Shown here piece after piece: positions 21,621-31,807 of a DNA stretch of 64,000 nt (position 1 is the stretch's first letter; each line of letters opens with the position of its first letter). Made by a program: the position numbers and the translations under genes. The DNA lies in NCBI GenBank assembly GCA_949987705.1, contig OX465281.1, positions 189,769,112 through 189,833,111 on the forward strand. The letters run 5' to 3'. The notes beneath the pieces are model-generated. The model did not search any database, was not told the origin of the DNA, and saw only the letters and a program-made list of their open reading frames with translations. The DNA is from Thereva unica. Lineage: Eukaryota; Arthropoda; Insecta; Diptera; Therevidae.

Positions 21621-23779
21621 CTAGCAAAAACCTGCGTGTGCTGCAACGCCTTTTAATAAAACAAAATTATGTGTGCATAGTCCGGAATAAGAAAAGGGTA
21701 TAATGGAACAAAGAGCAAATCTGCAAGACATGATTTTGGATATATAAAAAACTTTAGAGCTGACTATAAAAATATGTTACCTACAACTTTTTTTAAACTT
21801 CGAGGTTAATCATCGGACAACTTTTATACCGCTTTGCTACATACAATAGATTCCTAGCCAATTTTATTCAGAATATGTCTTGTAGATTTTGACGTTCAAT
21901 TGGCACCCTCAACTTGCCCCATGGCGAACATGGCTTGAGGCGAAGATTGCCAACATTTTAAGACGATACTACTGATTTGATCCTAAAAAGGACAGTTGCT
22001 GCTTCCCGTTTTCGTGTTTCGTCGTTTCCGGTCATACCGCCCGCACGGTACTGGTTAACAATCCACTGTAACGCTTGTTAGATGTTTCACTTGTAAGTAA
22101 GTATTACAATATTTGTGGCATTACTGAGTTGAGTCGATTTAGTTGAGTTGATATTTTCGAAATCGTCGGCGACTATCGACATTTAGCTCATCAAAATTTC
22201 CTCGTCTATTACGAACTTTCAAACAACATCCAGCAGCTCACTGTCATCATTCTCATTAATCTCAGAACATTTTCTATTGTATATTCTTTGTTGAGGAGAA
22301 TAGTACTGAATTCTGAGTTTTCCGATTGCGTTCTCATCTTTTGCTTTAAATGACGTTTTCCAATATGTCCGTAAATAAGTGATCATTTCAGACATGCATC
22401 AATATCATCGGCACACATATCTATCCAGACAGCCGGTAACATTTGCCCGGAATCTATGGCAATAAAACAGTTACTACCCAAAATAATTGGTTTTTACATC
22501 TTAAATCTCTCGGTGTTCTGTTAATAGATACTTTATTTGCCATGGTACACTCATCGCATTCCCAGACAGCCATCATGCAGTCTTGTAAGACTTTAGATTT
22601 TTTCCAAGCAGGTTTTTAGATTTGTTCCACGCAGGATGTTCCATATGATCTTCGATCGGCATCTTAAGCACAGAATGAGCTGTTCTTCCTGATGTGAGGA
22701 AAGTTGCCGAAATCTCTGCTACTGTCCTGATCTCATATTGGCCAAATAGCCTACCTTTCGAAATGTTAAAAAGCGTGGGACTTTACCTATATTTTTATTT
22801 TATTATTACTGCAACTTTCCGCTAGCCCCATATATTATATATACTGACTTGAGCAAAAAAGGTTTCATTCAACATAAGTTTTTACTTTTTAGTTAATTTT
22901 TAAACAAAAGCATACTTTTAAGTTTTTTAAACTATATTTTTAGTTTTCTACCTTTTAGTTTATTATATGTCTTCGATTATTTTTTGGTGGCCGATATTTA
23001 AAATGAGGTCACCCAGCTTACTGTTCTCTACTCATCATACACTTTTATTTGGTATCCATACCGAGAGCGTTTTAAAAAAATGTAGTCCGCCATTTTGTGT
23101 TGGCTGCCATTTTGAATTTGGAATTACGCCACCCAGCTAATAGTATTCTAGTATTCTTGTCATATCCCTTCATTTGATACCCATACCGATCGTTACGTAA
23201 AGAAAAAAGTAATCCGCCATCTGTATTTGGCCGCCATTTTGTTCCGGCCGCCATTTTGAATTTGGAATAGCACCAAATAGGTAATTATATTATACTTATC
23301 ATTCCCTTTCATTTGATACCCATGTCGGCGGTCAGCGAGTACAATTGCGAAATTCGGCCGCCATCTTGAAATGGCCATCTTGATTTTTTTATAAAATGGT
23401 CAGATTGGTCAGCATTGTCACTTGAACTGTACATGTGTGCAAAATTTGAAGCAGATCGGTTATATGGAAGTGGGTCAAAAACAATTCTCAAGGCATACAG
23501 GTATAGCTAATATGTAGTGTATATAAATAGCCTAAAACATGCTCGCCAAAATACTGAATCTTCCAATGAAAGTCCCATCCCAAATCGGATTAGCCGTTTC
23601 CGAGGTTAGCCCGAACAAACAGACAGACAGACATACAGACAGACACACAGACATACAAGCAGACAAAAATTTTAAAAATGCGTTATTTTGTTTTAAAATC
23701 ATGTAAATAACCATATAAAATTAAAAAAACACAATTATTTTGAAATCACAGACAGACTCTCCAATTATATTTATATAGA
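21621..23779 (-). mobile_element. Nonautonomous Helentron, reverse orientation
   Basis: The minus strand begins TCTATATAAATATAATTGGA at 23779 and ends ...gcgttgcagcacacgcaggtttttgCTAG at 21621, the same terminal design as the copy at 11790. It includes a (CAGACAGA)n tract near 23614-23665, a CCATTTTG/TTTGATACCCAT minisatellite (23050-23330), and a non-repeated segment 21890-22900. Part of the latter recurs at 47600-48480. No Rep or helicase coding sequence seen. Confidence 0.75.
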
Positions 23780-23814
23780 TTAAACAAAATAAAATGAAAT
23801 TATCTATATAGTAT

Positions 23815-23963
23815 GGAATATACCCGTTTCATTCATCTCTTGTGAAAGTTCTTCCCACGCCTTTTCCGTTACGTCTCTTTGACTATATTGTGTTAGCATA
23901 TAAATGTAGTTCCATATCTTTCAATGCATTGAACAAACTGGATATTATATTGTCTATCGTTCA
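23815..23963 (-). pseudogene. MADF domain fragment
   Basis: The minus strand reads IQFVQCIERYGTTF and, one frame over, SQRDVTEKAWEELSQEMNET, the N-terminal half of a MADF domain. It is convergent with the Harbinger transposase tail at 21330-21560. Frameshifted and isolated. Confidence 0.6.
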
Positions 23964-24079
23964 TTTTTGCTTTAAATAAAAAAAGTGCATGTCAGCTCCG
24001 ACGCGTGACTGGAGTTTACTCCTGAAAAACGATTGTCTTAAAATAACGATAGGCAAAGGAAGTAAATGAACCAATATAT

Positions 24080-26330
24080 TTATTTATATTGATGTGTTAA
24101 AATATATTACATAAATTTTATTTTCTACTTTTTAGTCTATTATATGTATGTCTTCCGCCATTTTGTGTTGGCCACCGTTTCGGATTTCGAATGACGCTAC
24201 ACCGCTAATTGTATTCTACCTGTCCTGCCCTTTCATTTGATACCAATGTCGGGAGTCGGGGAAAGCAAAAATGAGCCACCGTCTTGGAACCGCCATCCTG
24301 ATTATTTACAAAATAGTCAGTGTGCACTGTGCAGCAAACTACGCATATGTGCAAAATTTGAAGTTTATCAAACCCATAATGAGGGGGTTGTCCAGGAAAA
24401 GGTAATCGGCCGATATTTTGGAAGCACTATGCATATGTGCGAAATTTGAAGTTGATCGATTACTTTTTCTTCTTCTAACACTATACACATCGTCCGTCAT
24501 TTTGTGTTAGCCACTATTTTGAATTTCGAATAACGCTACACCGCTAATGCTATTCTATATGTCATGCCCTTTCATTTGATACCCATGTCGGGGGTCTGGG
24601 AACAGGAGTATCTAAATCGGCTGCCATCTTCGAACCGCCATCTATATTATTTTGCAAAATGGTCACATTGCTTTATCAAGCAAACTACGCATATCTGCAA
24701 AATTTGAAGTAGATCAGTTATATTTTCTACTTTTTAGTCTTCCGCCATTTTGTGTTGGTCGCCATTTTGAATTTGGGAAAGACGCTACTTCAATTTTACC
24801 TGTCATGCCCTCTTATTTGTTATCAATGTCGGGAGTCTGGGAACAGAAATACAAAAAGTCGGCCCCATCTTTTATCCGCCATCTTGATTTTCTAACGAAA
24901 TGGCCAGATTGCATTTTGAAGCGAGCGATACATTTTATTATTATTATAAGGAATGAGGGGGCAACCCATATGGTGAACACTGCGGCCAAGTTAGGCCTAT
25001 TGGTGTACGTACCCCATAGCGGAACAGACTGCCGGCAAGAAGGTCTTTAGTTGATGAAGACCGGACTTGGGCAGGGCTCAAGAACTCTCTGATAAACTTT
25101 CTTCTTCTAAGCCAGATCAGAGCTGGACATTCACAAAGAATATGTGTGGAAGTTTCATCGCCTTCCAAGCAGAGTCGGCATTCTGTCTCTTGAGACAGTC
25201 CTAGGTTGTGGAGGTGGTACCGCAGTCCTACATGGCCAGTGAGAGAGCCCACCAGCAGCCTTAGGTCCGCTCTGTTTAGAGTAATAGTGCCCCTTAAGGC
25301 AAAGGGTCTTATAAGATCTTTAGCCTGTCTAAGATCTGGGACTGACTCCCAATAGGCTAGGTTTATTTTCTTAATCCTCTCTTCTATCAAGGACTTGGAG
25401 GTGGACCAAGAGATGCCACAGAAGGGTTCTGGGCCCTGGAACAACGTCTCAGACCCCTCCCTCGCGAGGCTGTCTGCAGCCTCATTTCCCTCGATACCCC
25501 AGTGTCCGGGGACCCAGCAGAGCGAGACCTCGTTTCTTCTGGTCAGGCTCTGGAGTACGTCAAAACACCCTGCTGCTATTTTGGAAGAAAACTTCCACGT
25601 TGAGAGTGCCGTGATGGCAGCTTGGCTGTCAGAAAAGATTTTAATGTTGGCGCCTTTCAGACCTTTCTCAAGGTTGAGCCTAGCGCAGGTCGCAATGGCA
25701 TGTATTTCAGTTTGGAAAATAGAGGGCCACTTACCTATTGCAATCGAGACCTTGGAGTTGGGTCCTGCGACACCAGCCCCTGTACCATGTTCCATCTTTG
25801 ACCCGTCAGTATACCAGTGGAGATGGTTTGGATCCCTAGGAAGAATAATTTCCTCCCACTCAGAGCGATCCGGGATAATTGCTTTGAATTTCCTTTGGAA
25901 CCGCAGTTGACTAACCATGTGGTCGGATACGCGGCAGATGGAAATGCTTGGGATATTTTTAAGGATATCCATGTGTCCTTTGACCGTATGGGGCCAGTTG
26001 GATGAGATCTGAAGTCTCAAGGCACTTATCGCGGCGGATTTCCATATGAAGAGATGCAAAGGGGTCAATCCAATGATTGCTTCCATTGCAGCTGTGGGGC
26101 AAGTCCGCATAGCTCCGGTAATGGAGAGGCAAGCAAGCCGTTGCAGCTTGCTGCACTTGAGGATCGACTTAACCTGTTTAGTCTTGGGCCACCAAGATAC
26201 ATACATATGTACGAATTTTGAAGTTGATCGGTGATATGGAAGTGGGTCAAAATCAAGTTAAAGGTTCTCGTTTTTGTTAACTTTTTTTTTGTTATCGATT
26301 GATTTTTACTCCCCATATATTTTTCATACT
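24080..26330 (-). mobile_element. Second reverse Helentron-like array, split by a LINE
   Basis: 24130-24926 contains three units built on CCGCCATTTTGTGTTGG, TTTGATACCAATGTCGG and gcaaaatttgaagt, matching the array at 22980-23470. The sequence resumes at 26203 with a gtacgaattttgaagttgatc match and an aagtgggtcaaaa phrase, both also present near 23440-23480. Termini not identified. GGAGTTTACTCCT at 24011 and its inverse at 26357-26369 may mark a separate TIR element around it. Confidence 0.6.
24934..26195 (-). mobile_element. 5'-truncated LINE with RNase H (I/Loa-like)
   Basis: One minus-strand frame of about 400 codons starts inside the RT C-terminal region (ACLSITGAMRTCPTAAME). It continues through an RNase H domain with its acidic residues visible (HWYTDGSK, TEIHAIATCA, FSDSQAAI, WVPGHWGIEGNEAADSLA) and a CxxC...H...C knuckle near 25150. 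The 3' end is an ATT/TAA run (24934-24947), as in I-type LINEs. GATACAT at 24927-24933 and 26196-26202 is the target duplication. The frame is uninterrupted, suggesting a young insertion; it is a truncated copy only because of 5' truncation. Confidence 0.85.
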
Positions 26331-26339
26331 GGGCTCAAT

Positions 26340-26640
26340 ATATGAAGCGATTCTTAAGGAGTAAACTCCAATAATCTCTTTCACCTTACAAATGTAGCTA
26401 AGATGCAGACGCATGATCAGTATATGTCTACCAAATTGTTTTGAAGTGTCTTCATATGGAACAACTCGTCATATGCCGCTTTGCTACATGTCGCCAAGCA
26501 GCATGTGCAGCTTTGTTATACGGCCGGCCTTAGCTGCTGATTAAAAAAATTCTACGACAAAACTATGCCGGTACGATTTTGCCCCCCCCCCCCCCCCCCC
26601 CAAAACTATGCCACGTGGGGGGGCAAAATCGTACCGTCAC
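26340..26640. other. Unassigned spacer ending in a C-tract inverted repeat
   Basis: 26400-26530 loosely matches part of the Helentron near 21790-21850 (ccgctttgctacat). The last 70 bases form the hairpin described separately. Confidence 0.4.
26570..26635. repeat. Inverted repeat around a 20-base C tract
   Basis: ggtacgattttgcccccc at 26570 is mirrored by ggggggcaaaatcgtacc ending at 26635. aaaactatgcc is also repeated directly on the left arm and in the loop (26560, 26602). The RTE element begins a few bases later. Confidence 0.8.
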
Positions 26641-26761
26641 CTCCTCGCTGGTGCCTCCTGGATAACCAACTAACGACGGACGTACCCAGTGCCTGGGGGT
26701 ATAGCTGGGCCACCCTATCCGTTGGGGTATAATTCACGGATCCGGCCCTCCAGGTCGGGGG

Positions 26762-27142
26762 TTGGGCGAAAGGTTGACAACCTCTCCTCAGAAAACAACT
26801 CTTGTTATGGAATCGAGAAATCAGCCTCGGAACAGTCAGGATTTACGGCAAAGACCTCAGCAACGTCCCAGGACTAATGATTTTAGGAAAAACAATATTA
26901 AGTTTGCAACATGGAATGTAAGAACATTATATAGACCCGGAGCAATGGCAGAAATGATAGATGAGCTAAGACGATATAGAATACTCATCGCAGGACTACA
27001 AGAACTAAGGTGGACTGGTAGAGGAGTCCTAGAACGAAAAGACGCTACGATATTCTACAGTGGAAATAATGACTCCAGAAGAAACTTTGGGGTAGGTTTC
27101 TGTGTACTTAAATCTCTAATCACCAACGTAATAGACTTCTAA
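26762..27142 (+). pseudogene. RTE endonuclease, N-terminal part
   Basis: About 126 codons; the APE-type fold starts at about residue 45 with FATWNVRTLY, then LQELRWTG (catalytic Glu). A single extra T near 27139-27141 (gacttctaaacc) puts a stop after VIDF. The endonuclease continues in another frame at about 27145. Confidence 0.85.
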
Positions 27143-27144
27143 AC

Positions 27145-29795
27145 CTCTTAACGATCGGATCGCAACCTTAAGAATCAAATCCAGATTTCATAATATAACA
27201 TTCATCACCGTGCACGCGCCTACAGAAGAAAAACCAGAACAAAAAAAAGATGACTTCTATGAAACTCTTAGGGTGACCTATGACCAAATCCCTTCTTACG
27301 ACATGAAAATCGTATTAGGGGACTTTAATGCTAAAATAGGTAAGGAACGATATTATTATCCTTACGCTGGTAAGTTCTCGTTGCACGAGGATTCAAACGA
27401 TAACGGGAACAGAATGGCCGAATTTGCTATCGCAAGAAGTTTGTCAATAGCTAGCACCTGGTTTAACCATAAGAATATACACAAAAGGACATGGACATCA
27501 CCAGATGGCAGGCATCATAACCAAATTGACCATGTTCTAGTTGACACTAGGCATGGAAGCAGCATACTGGATGTAAGAAGTTTCCGAGGAGCGAATGTAG
27601 ACACCGATCACTATCTAGTTGTTGGGAAAATGAGGACGAAAAAACTAGCGACGATAAATAGAAGAAACAATGATAGACAAATAAAGTGGAATATAGAAAA
27701 ATTAAGAAATGTAGAATCAAAACAACAGTATGAAATTATGTTAACAGAAAAGCTTGAGCAAATAACAAGGAGTCAAGAAATGGAAACTGATCTGAACCTG
27801 ATGTGGAACTCTATAAAAGAAAAAATTATAGAAACAAACAACTGTGTATTAGGCACACAAAACCACGAAAGAAGGAAACATTGGTTTGATAATCAATGCA
27901 AGAGCAGCATTGAAATAAAAAACCATGCAAGACAGGTGTACCTAACAAGAATGACTAGAGGAAACCATGAGAAATATGTAGCAGCACGAAGAGACACGAA
28001 TAAGTTATTAAGGAAGAAAAAACGTGATTACTTCATAATTAGAATAAGTGCGATTAAGCAAAGCTACAGTAACAAAGACACTAGAAGTTTCTACAAAGAA
28101 GTCAACATGATTAAGAAAGGATACAAACCCACCTGCACCATGGTAAGAAGAGAAGATGGTACTATAGCTAGTAGTATCGATGACATACTCGAGGTGTGGG
28201 AGAAATACTTTAGAGACTTCTTCAAAGAGAATATAAGCCTAACACAGGGAGCAGCGGAAAACCGTAATACAGATGACCCAGAAAACGATACGCCAGAGCC
28301 TACAATGGAGGAACTGGAAAATGCCATAGCGAAACTAAAAAATCACAAAGCTCAAGGTCCAGATGGCATACCCACGGAAATCTTAAAAAATTGTGGGGAG
28401 AAGTTATGCCAGGCCTTACATAGTCTAATCATAAAACTATGGAGAAGCAGCAAGATGCCAGAAGAATGGCTTTTAGGCACAATAGTCCCAGTTCATAAAA
28501 AAGGTGAATTGATGAGCTGCAAAAACTACAGGCCAATATCTCTTCTGAACACAGCTTACAAAGCGTTTTCACATATTTTATTTAATAGACTGAAACCACA
28601 TTTGGAAGATAAAGTAGGTGATTACCAAGCAGGATTTAGAACAACAGACCAGATTTTCATAATGAGACAAATACTTGAAAAATGCTGGGAAGAAAACATT
28701 GATATACATCTTCTTTTTATATCTTACGATCTGCTGAATAAAAGAGAGTTGTGGAATAAGATGAATGAAATGGGATTCCCCAGAAAATTAATAGATCTCT
28801 GCAGGATGACGACCAAGAATTGCGAAACACAAGTGAGAATACGAGGCTGTAACTCAACCAATTTTCCTCAAGAATCGGGTCTGCGACAAGGAGATGCAAT
28901 CTCACCAATACTTTTTAACATTGCTCTCGAAGCAATAATGAGAGAAACGCAGCTTAATGGAGCAAATAGCATCTTCACAAGGAACATCCAGATACTAGCC
29001 TTCGCAGATGATATAGTCATAATTGGACCCAAAGCACAAGATGTAAAGGAAACCTTTTTCAAGATTGTAGAAAGCTCAGCAAAGTTCAATCTACGAGTAA
29101 ATGACACAAAAACAAAATATATGATCGTATCAAAACAAGGACATCGGCTAGGACGAAGTATCAGCCTTGGCGATCATATTGTGGAAATTGTAGAAAACTT
29201 TGTCTACTTAGGGACAATGCTTACTGCACAAAACCATATAAAGGACGACATCCACAGACGCATCGTAGCCGCAAATAAAACCTATTTCGCACTAGTCCCG
29301 GTCTTTAAAAACAAAGAAATTTCAAGACAATGCAAAATCAGACTATACAAAACGTTAATCCGCCCAGTTCTATGCTATGGGTCTGAGGCTTGGACGTTGA
29401 CCCAACAAACAGAAAACCAGCTTAAAATCTTCGAAAGGAAGATCTTAAGAAGAATATTTGGCGCTGTAAGGGTTAACCAAAACGAATGGCGCATTAGGAC
29501 AAATGAGGAACTTCAACAAATGTATGACGAAATAAACATATCTACATACATAAGATTGAACAGACTGCGATGGCTTGGACACGTTCTACGGGCTCCAGAA
29601 GAAAGAATGCTAGCCAGGATTTTTAATGGAAGACCATCTGGAAGAAGAAGAGTAGGACGACCAAGAAATAGGTGGATGGATGACGTGCTAGAAGATATAC
29701 GAAAACTTCGTATATCAAACTGGAGAGAGCTAGCAAGACGTAGAGAAGACTGGAAGAGGAGACTTCAAGAGGCTCGAGTCCTGCAAGGACCGTAG
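27145..29795 (+). pseudogene. RTE endonuclease C-terminus and reverse transcriptase
   Basis: Order: VHAPTEE; LGDFNAKIG (endonuclease Asp/Asn); NQIDHVLVD and DTDHYLVVGK (catalytic Asp/His). Then the RT: KLKNHKAQGPDGIPTEIL, NYRPISLLNTAYK, AGFRTTDQIFIMRQI, GLRQGDAISPILF, LAFADDIVI (catalytic box intact), thumb, and a basic tail RLRWLGHVLRAPEERM. The fingers-palm junction near 28714 reads LLFISYDLLNKRELW: about four residues, including the first Asp of motif A (usual pattern FIDFKQAYD), are missing. Activity is therefore not expected despite the long frame. Confidence 0.85.
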
Positions 29796-29821
29796 CGCCA
29801 TTTAAGAAGAAGAAGAACGTG

Positions 29822-30065
29822 TAGCCAAAGGAAATAGCTGAGTTTTTCCTAGATGCTACAGGCGGTACAGGCAAAATATTTCTTAACAATTTGATTTCGG
29901 CGTTGACTCGAATGCAGAATGAGATTGTGACATCATCGGGAATTGCATCAACGCTTAACAACCAGATAGAAACACCTACATCCAACAACAGCAAAAATTC
30001 CCGTATTCCCATTGTGCAAAATTATAATTTGGGACGAATGCACCATGGCCCATAAAAAATCGACA
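29822..30065 (+). pseudogene. Helitron helicase (Pif1-like) fragment
   Basis: The plus strand encodes EFFLDATGGTGKIFLNNL (Walker A, GGTGK; the following T is replaced by I), VTSSGIAST, ETPTSNNSKNS, and in the next frame IIIWDECTMAHKKS (Walker B DE). These are helicase motifs I to II of Rep-Hel proteins. A short block (around the usual EGGRTAHS) is deleted between them. The left edge abuts the RTE 3' tail, so the RTE may have inserted into a Helitron. Confidence 0.8.
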
Positions 30066-30409
30066 ATTCCACACACATTAAGATTTCGTGTACGGATAAT
30101 ATATAAGAAAAGGTGCATATCCCCTTCCCTTCCCGAAATTCGTTTACGGGCAACAGCACTTGCCCATAACATCTGACCACAACAATCGTGGCTGGGATTA
30201 TAAATGAGAGTTAACGGAGTCACTTATCTTTTCGAATGTACTTTTGGTGGTAAGCGATTTTGCAATTTCCAATTGTTTTGGCGTACGCCATACTATTGGC
30301 TTATGGGTGCAGGGAGGTGCACCGGTTTCCAGCTAGTGTAGATCTATTATTTTCTTAGCACGATTTTAGTTAGTTTTTAAAAAAATTATACTTTTTTCGC
30401 TTATTGTTG

Positions 30410-30655
30410 CTGTTTCTCTGTCTCGGTCACACTCAAAAGCAGGTTTCAATCTGTCAACAGCTATCGACTTGCTCGTGCCGTTTAGCTTGACGACAAACTG
30501 TTTAAGTAATATTTTGTTTATTTTGAATGGGCCTTCGTAGGGTGGTTCGAAAGGCCGCCGATCGCGACCGGTGCGTATGAAAACTACTCCACGTTTTCTA
30601 AGGCGTTCGATACGTACAATTCCTTCTGTACGGACTGTCGGGGCTGTATTGCCGA
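30410..30655 (-). pseudogene. Gypsy-type LTR retrotransposon, integrase C-terminal end
   Basis: The minus strand reads FIRTGRDRRPFEPPYEGPFK and VVKLNGTSKSIAVDRLKPAF, the GPF/Y-type module at the end of Ty3/Gypsy pol, running out near 30410. The upstream pol is missing. Sequence below 30410 may be the 3' LTR region (30230-30410), not delimited. Confidence 0.75.
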
Positions 30656-31297
30656 CGCTTTTTTACATTTAAGTAAGTTATATGTAGAATTTTCACACAC
30701 ATATTGCCTATCCAAAAAGAGTTTTCCCAATTATAATTACTAGTTCTAGCAACGTTCACCTGCAAATAAATTAATGATTTTGATGTTGTACTCTACCTGC
30801 AGTCAAGCATCTCGAACCGTGATTATCAACAACAAATAAATTTCTATTTATAGATAAAAGGAGCGTTTTTATCGTGAATTCTATTCGTGTACTCCAGAAA
30901 AATTCTTTTGCTATTTCTTCTTTGATTAAGGATATGAGACAGCGAAGTTCAATTTAAATACACAGCTCCTAACAAGCTGCTTTCAGCGTTGAGCTGAAAG
31001 TTAGGGACTCCCTCTTTCAGTGCATAAACATCGTTACTTGGTTGTTAAATCAGCCCTTTTCCGGTTATTCACTTCGAGCCATGAATCAATATCAAAAAAT
31101 AAAAGTCTCTATAAAAAATAAATTCGTTACTGTAAAGCACAAAAAAGGATACATTTCATTCGCTCATTCGTTGCATGTGTGTATGTATGTACGAACATTC
31201 TAGAAGATATTTTTTCTATCTCCCCGGATGTCTGCGTACACATAAGTGATGCATTGAAAATGTCCTTTCCACCGAAAACTTTTTTTTTGGCAAAACT
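30656..31297. other. Unassigned AT-rich sequence with a small hairpin
   Basis: No gene seen. ctttcagcgttgagctgaaag at 30983-31003 can fold into a stem. The phrase ttttttacatttaagtaa near 30660 recurs near 48370. Confidence 0.35.
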
Positions 31298-31690
31298 TCA
31301 AAAGCGTGTGCCCAGGAAAAAATGAGGACATTCACTATGTCTCCCCTTTCTGTACGAAGCACAAAATCCCTGAACATGGATTGCAAATAGAAAACTGCAC
31401 AGCCGTTTTCGGCAGTATGCGAACCCGTGGCTGGTATGAATAGAGGGTATGGTATTGCGACACATTTGGAACGTATCCAAGAAGCGAGACCGGCAGTCCC
31501 AAACCCCTGATGTTATCCAGTGCTGCCTCCATCGCCTTTTGTATTGTTGGTGTGCTGTGGTGAACTGTTCCCAGGGATGTTTATATCTTGTGGTCATGTC
31601 TTGTTTATCTTGCAACGTTTTGGTCTTTTTCACATCCACCAGATACCAGCTACAGCGGCCCCAGACTAATTTATATCCAAACTGCATGCA
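31298..31690 (-). CDS. Unrecognised open frame, 129 codons
   Basis: Open frame on the minus strand; another minus frame is open over 31335-31532. YKHPWEQFTTAHQQY faintly resembles the start of a PRELI/MSF1 domain, but nothing after it fits, so I do not assign it. Could be a decayed processed copy or chance. Confidence 0.2.
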   Translation of the reverse strand, partial: CMQFGYKLVWGRCSWYLVDVKKTKTLQDKQDMTTRYKHPWEQFTTAHQQYKRRWRQHWITSGVWDCRSRFLDTFQMCRNTIPSIHTSHGFAYCRKRLCSFLFAIHVQGFCASYRKGRHSECPHFFLGTRF

Positions 31691-31807
31691 ATAAATTTGA
31701 CAAAGATTTGGTGGAGAACCAATAGCCTAGAGGTCATCGGCGACTGTATGCATGCACAAAACCCAACTTGAGCGTTCGGGATTCCTCGGAATCTTTTAGC
31801 ACCTGTA

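Larger units (their letters stand above)
26641..29817 (+). mobile_element. RTE-type LINE, near full length
   Basis: A GC-rich 5' leader (26641-26760) precedes an endonuclease and a reverse transcriptase. It ends in aagaagaagaagaa (29803-29816), a short simple-repeat tail of the kind RTE elements carry instead of long poly(A). There is one frameshift in the endonuclease near 27139 and a 12-base in-frame deletion in RT motif A. Otherwise the second frame is open for 861 codons. No clear target duplication was identified. Confidence 0.85.

Noticed and set aside
23600..23670. (CAGACAGA)n tract as a separate satellite
   Set aside because: It sits at the expected place near the 5' end of the reverse Helentron and is best counted as part of it.
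25395..25910. Plus-strand 171-codon frame
   Set aside because: Antisense shadow of the RNase H LINE at 24934-26195.
31298..31690. YKHPWEQFTTAHQQY as a PRELI/MSF1 domain start
   Set aside because: Only about 15 residues fit; neither frame shows the later PRELI motifs, and the frame is not supported by splice or start signals.
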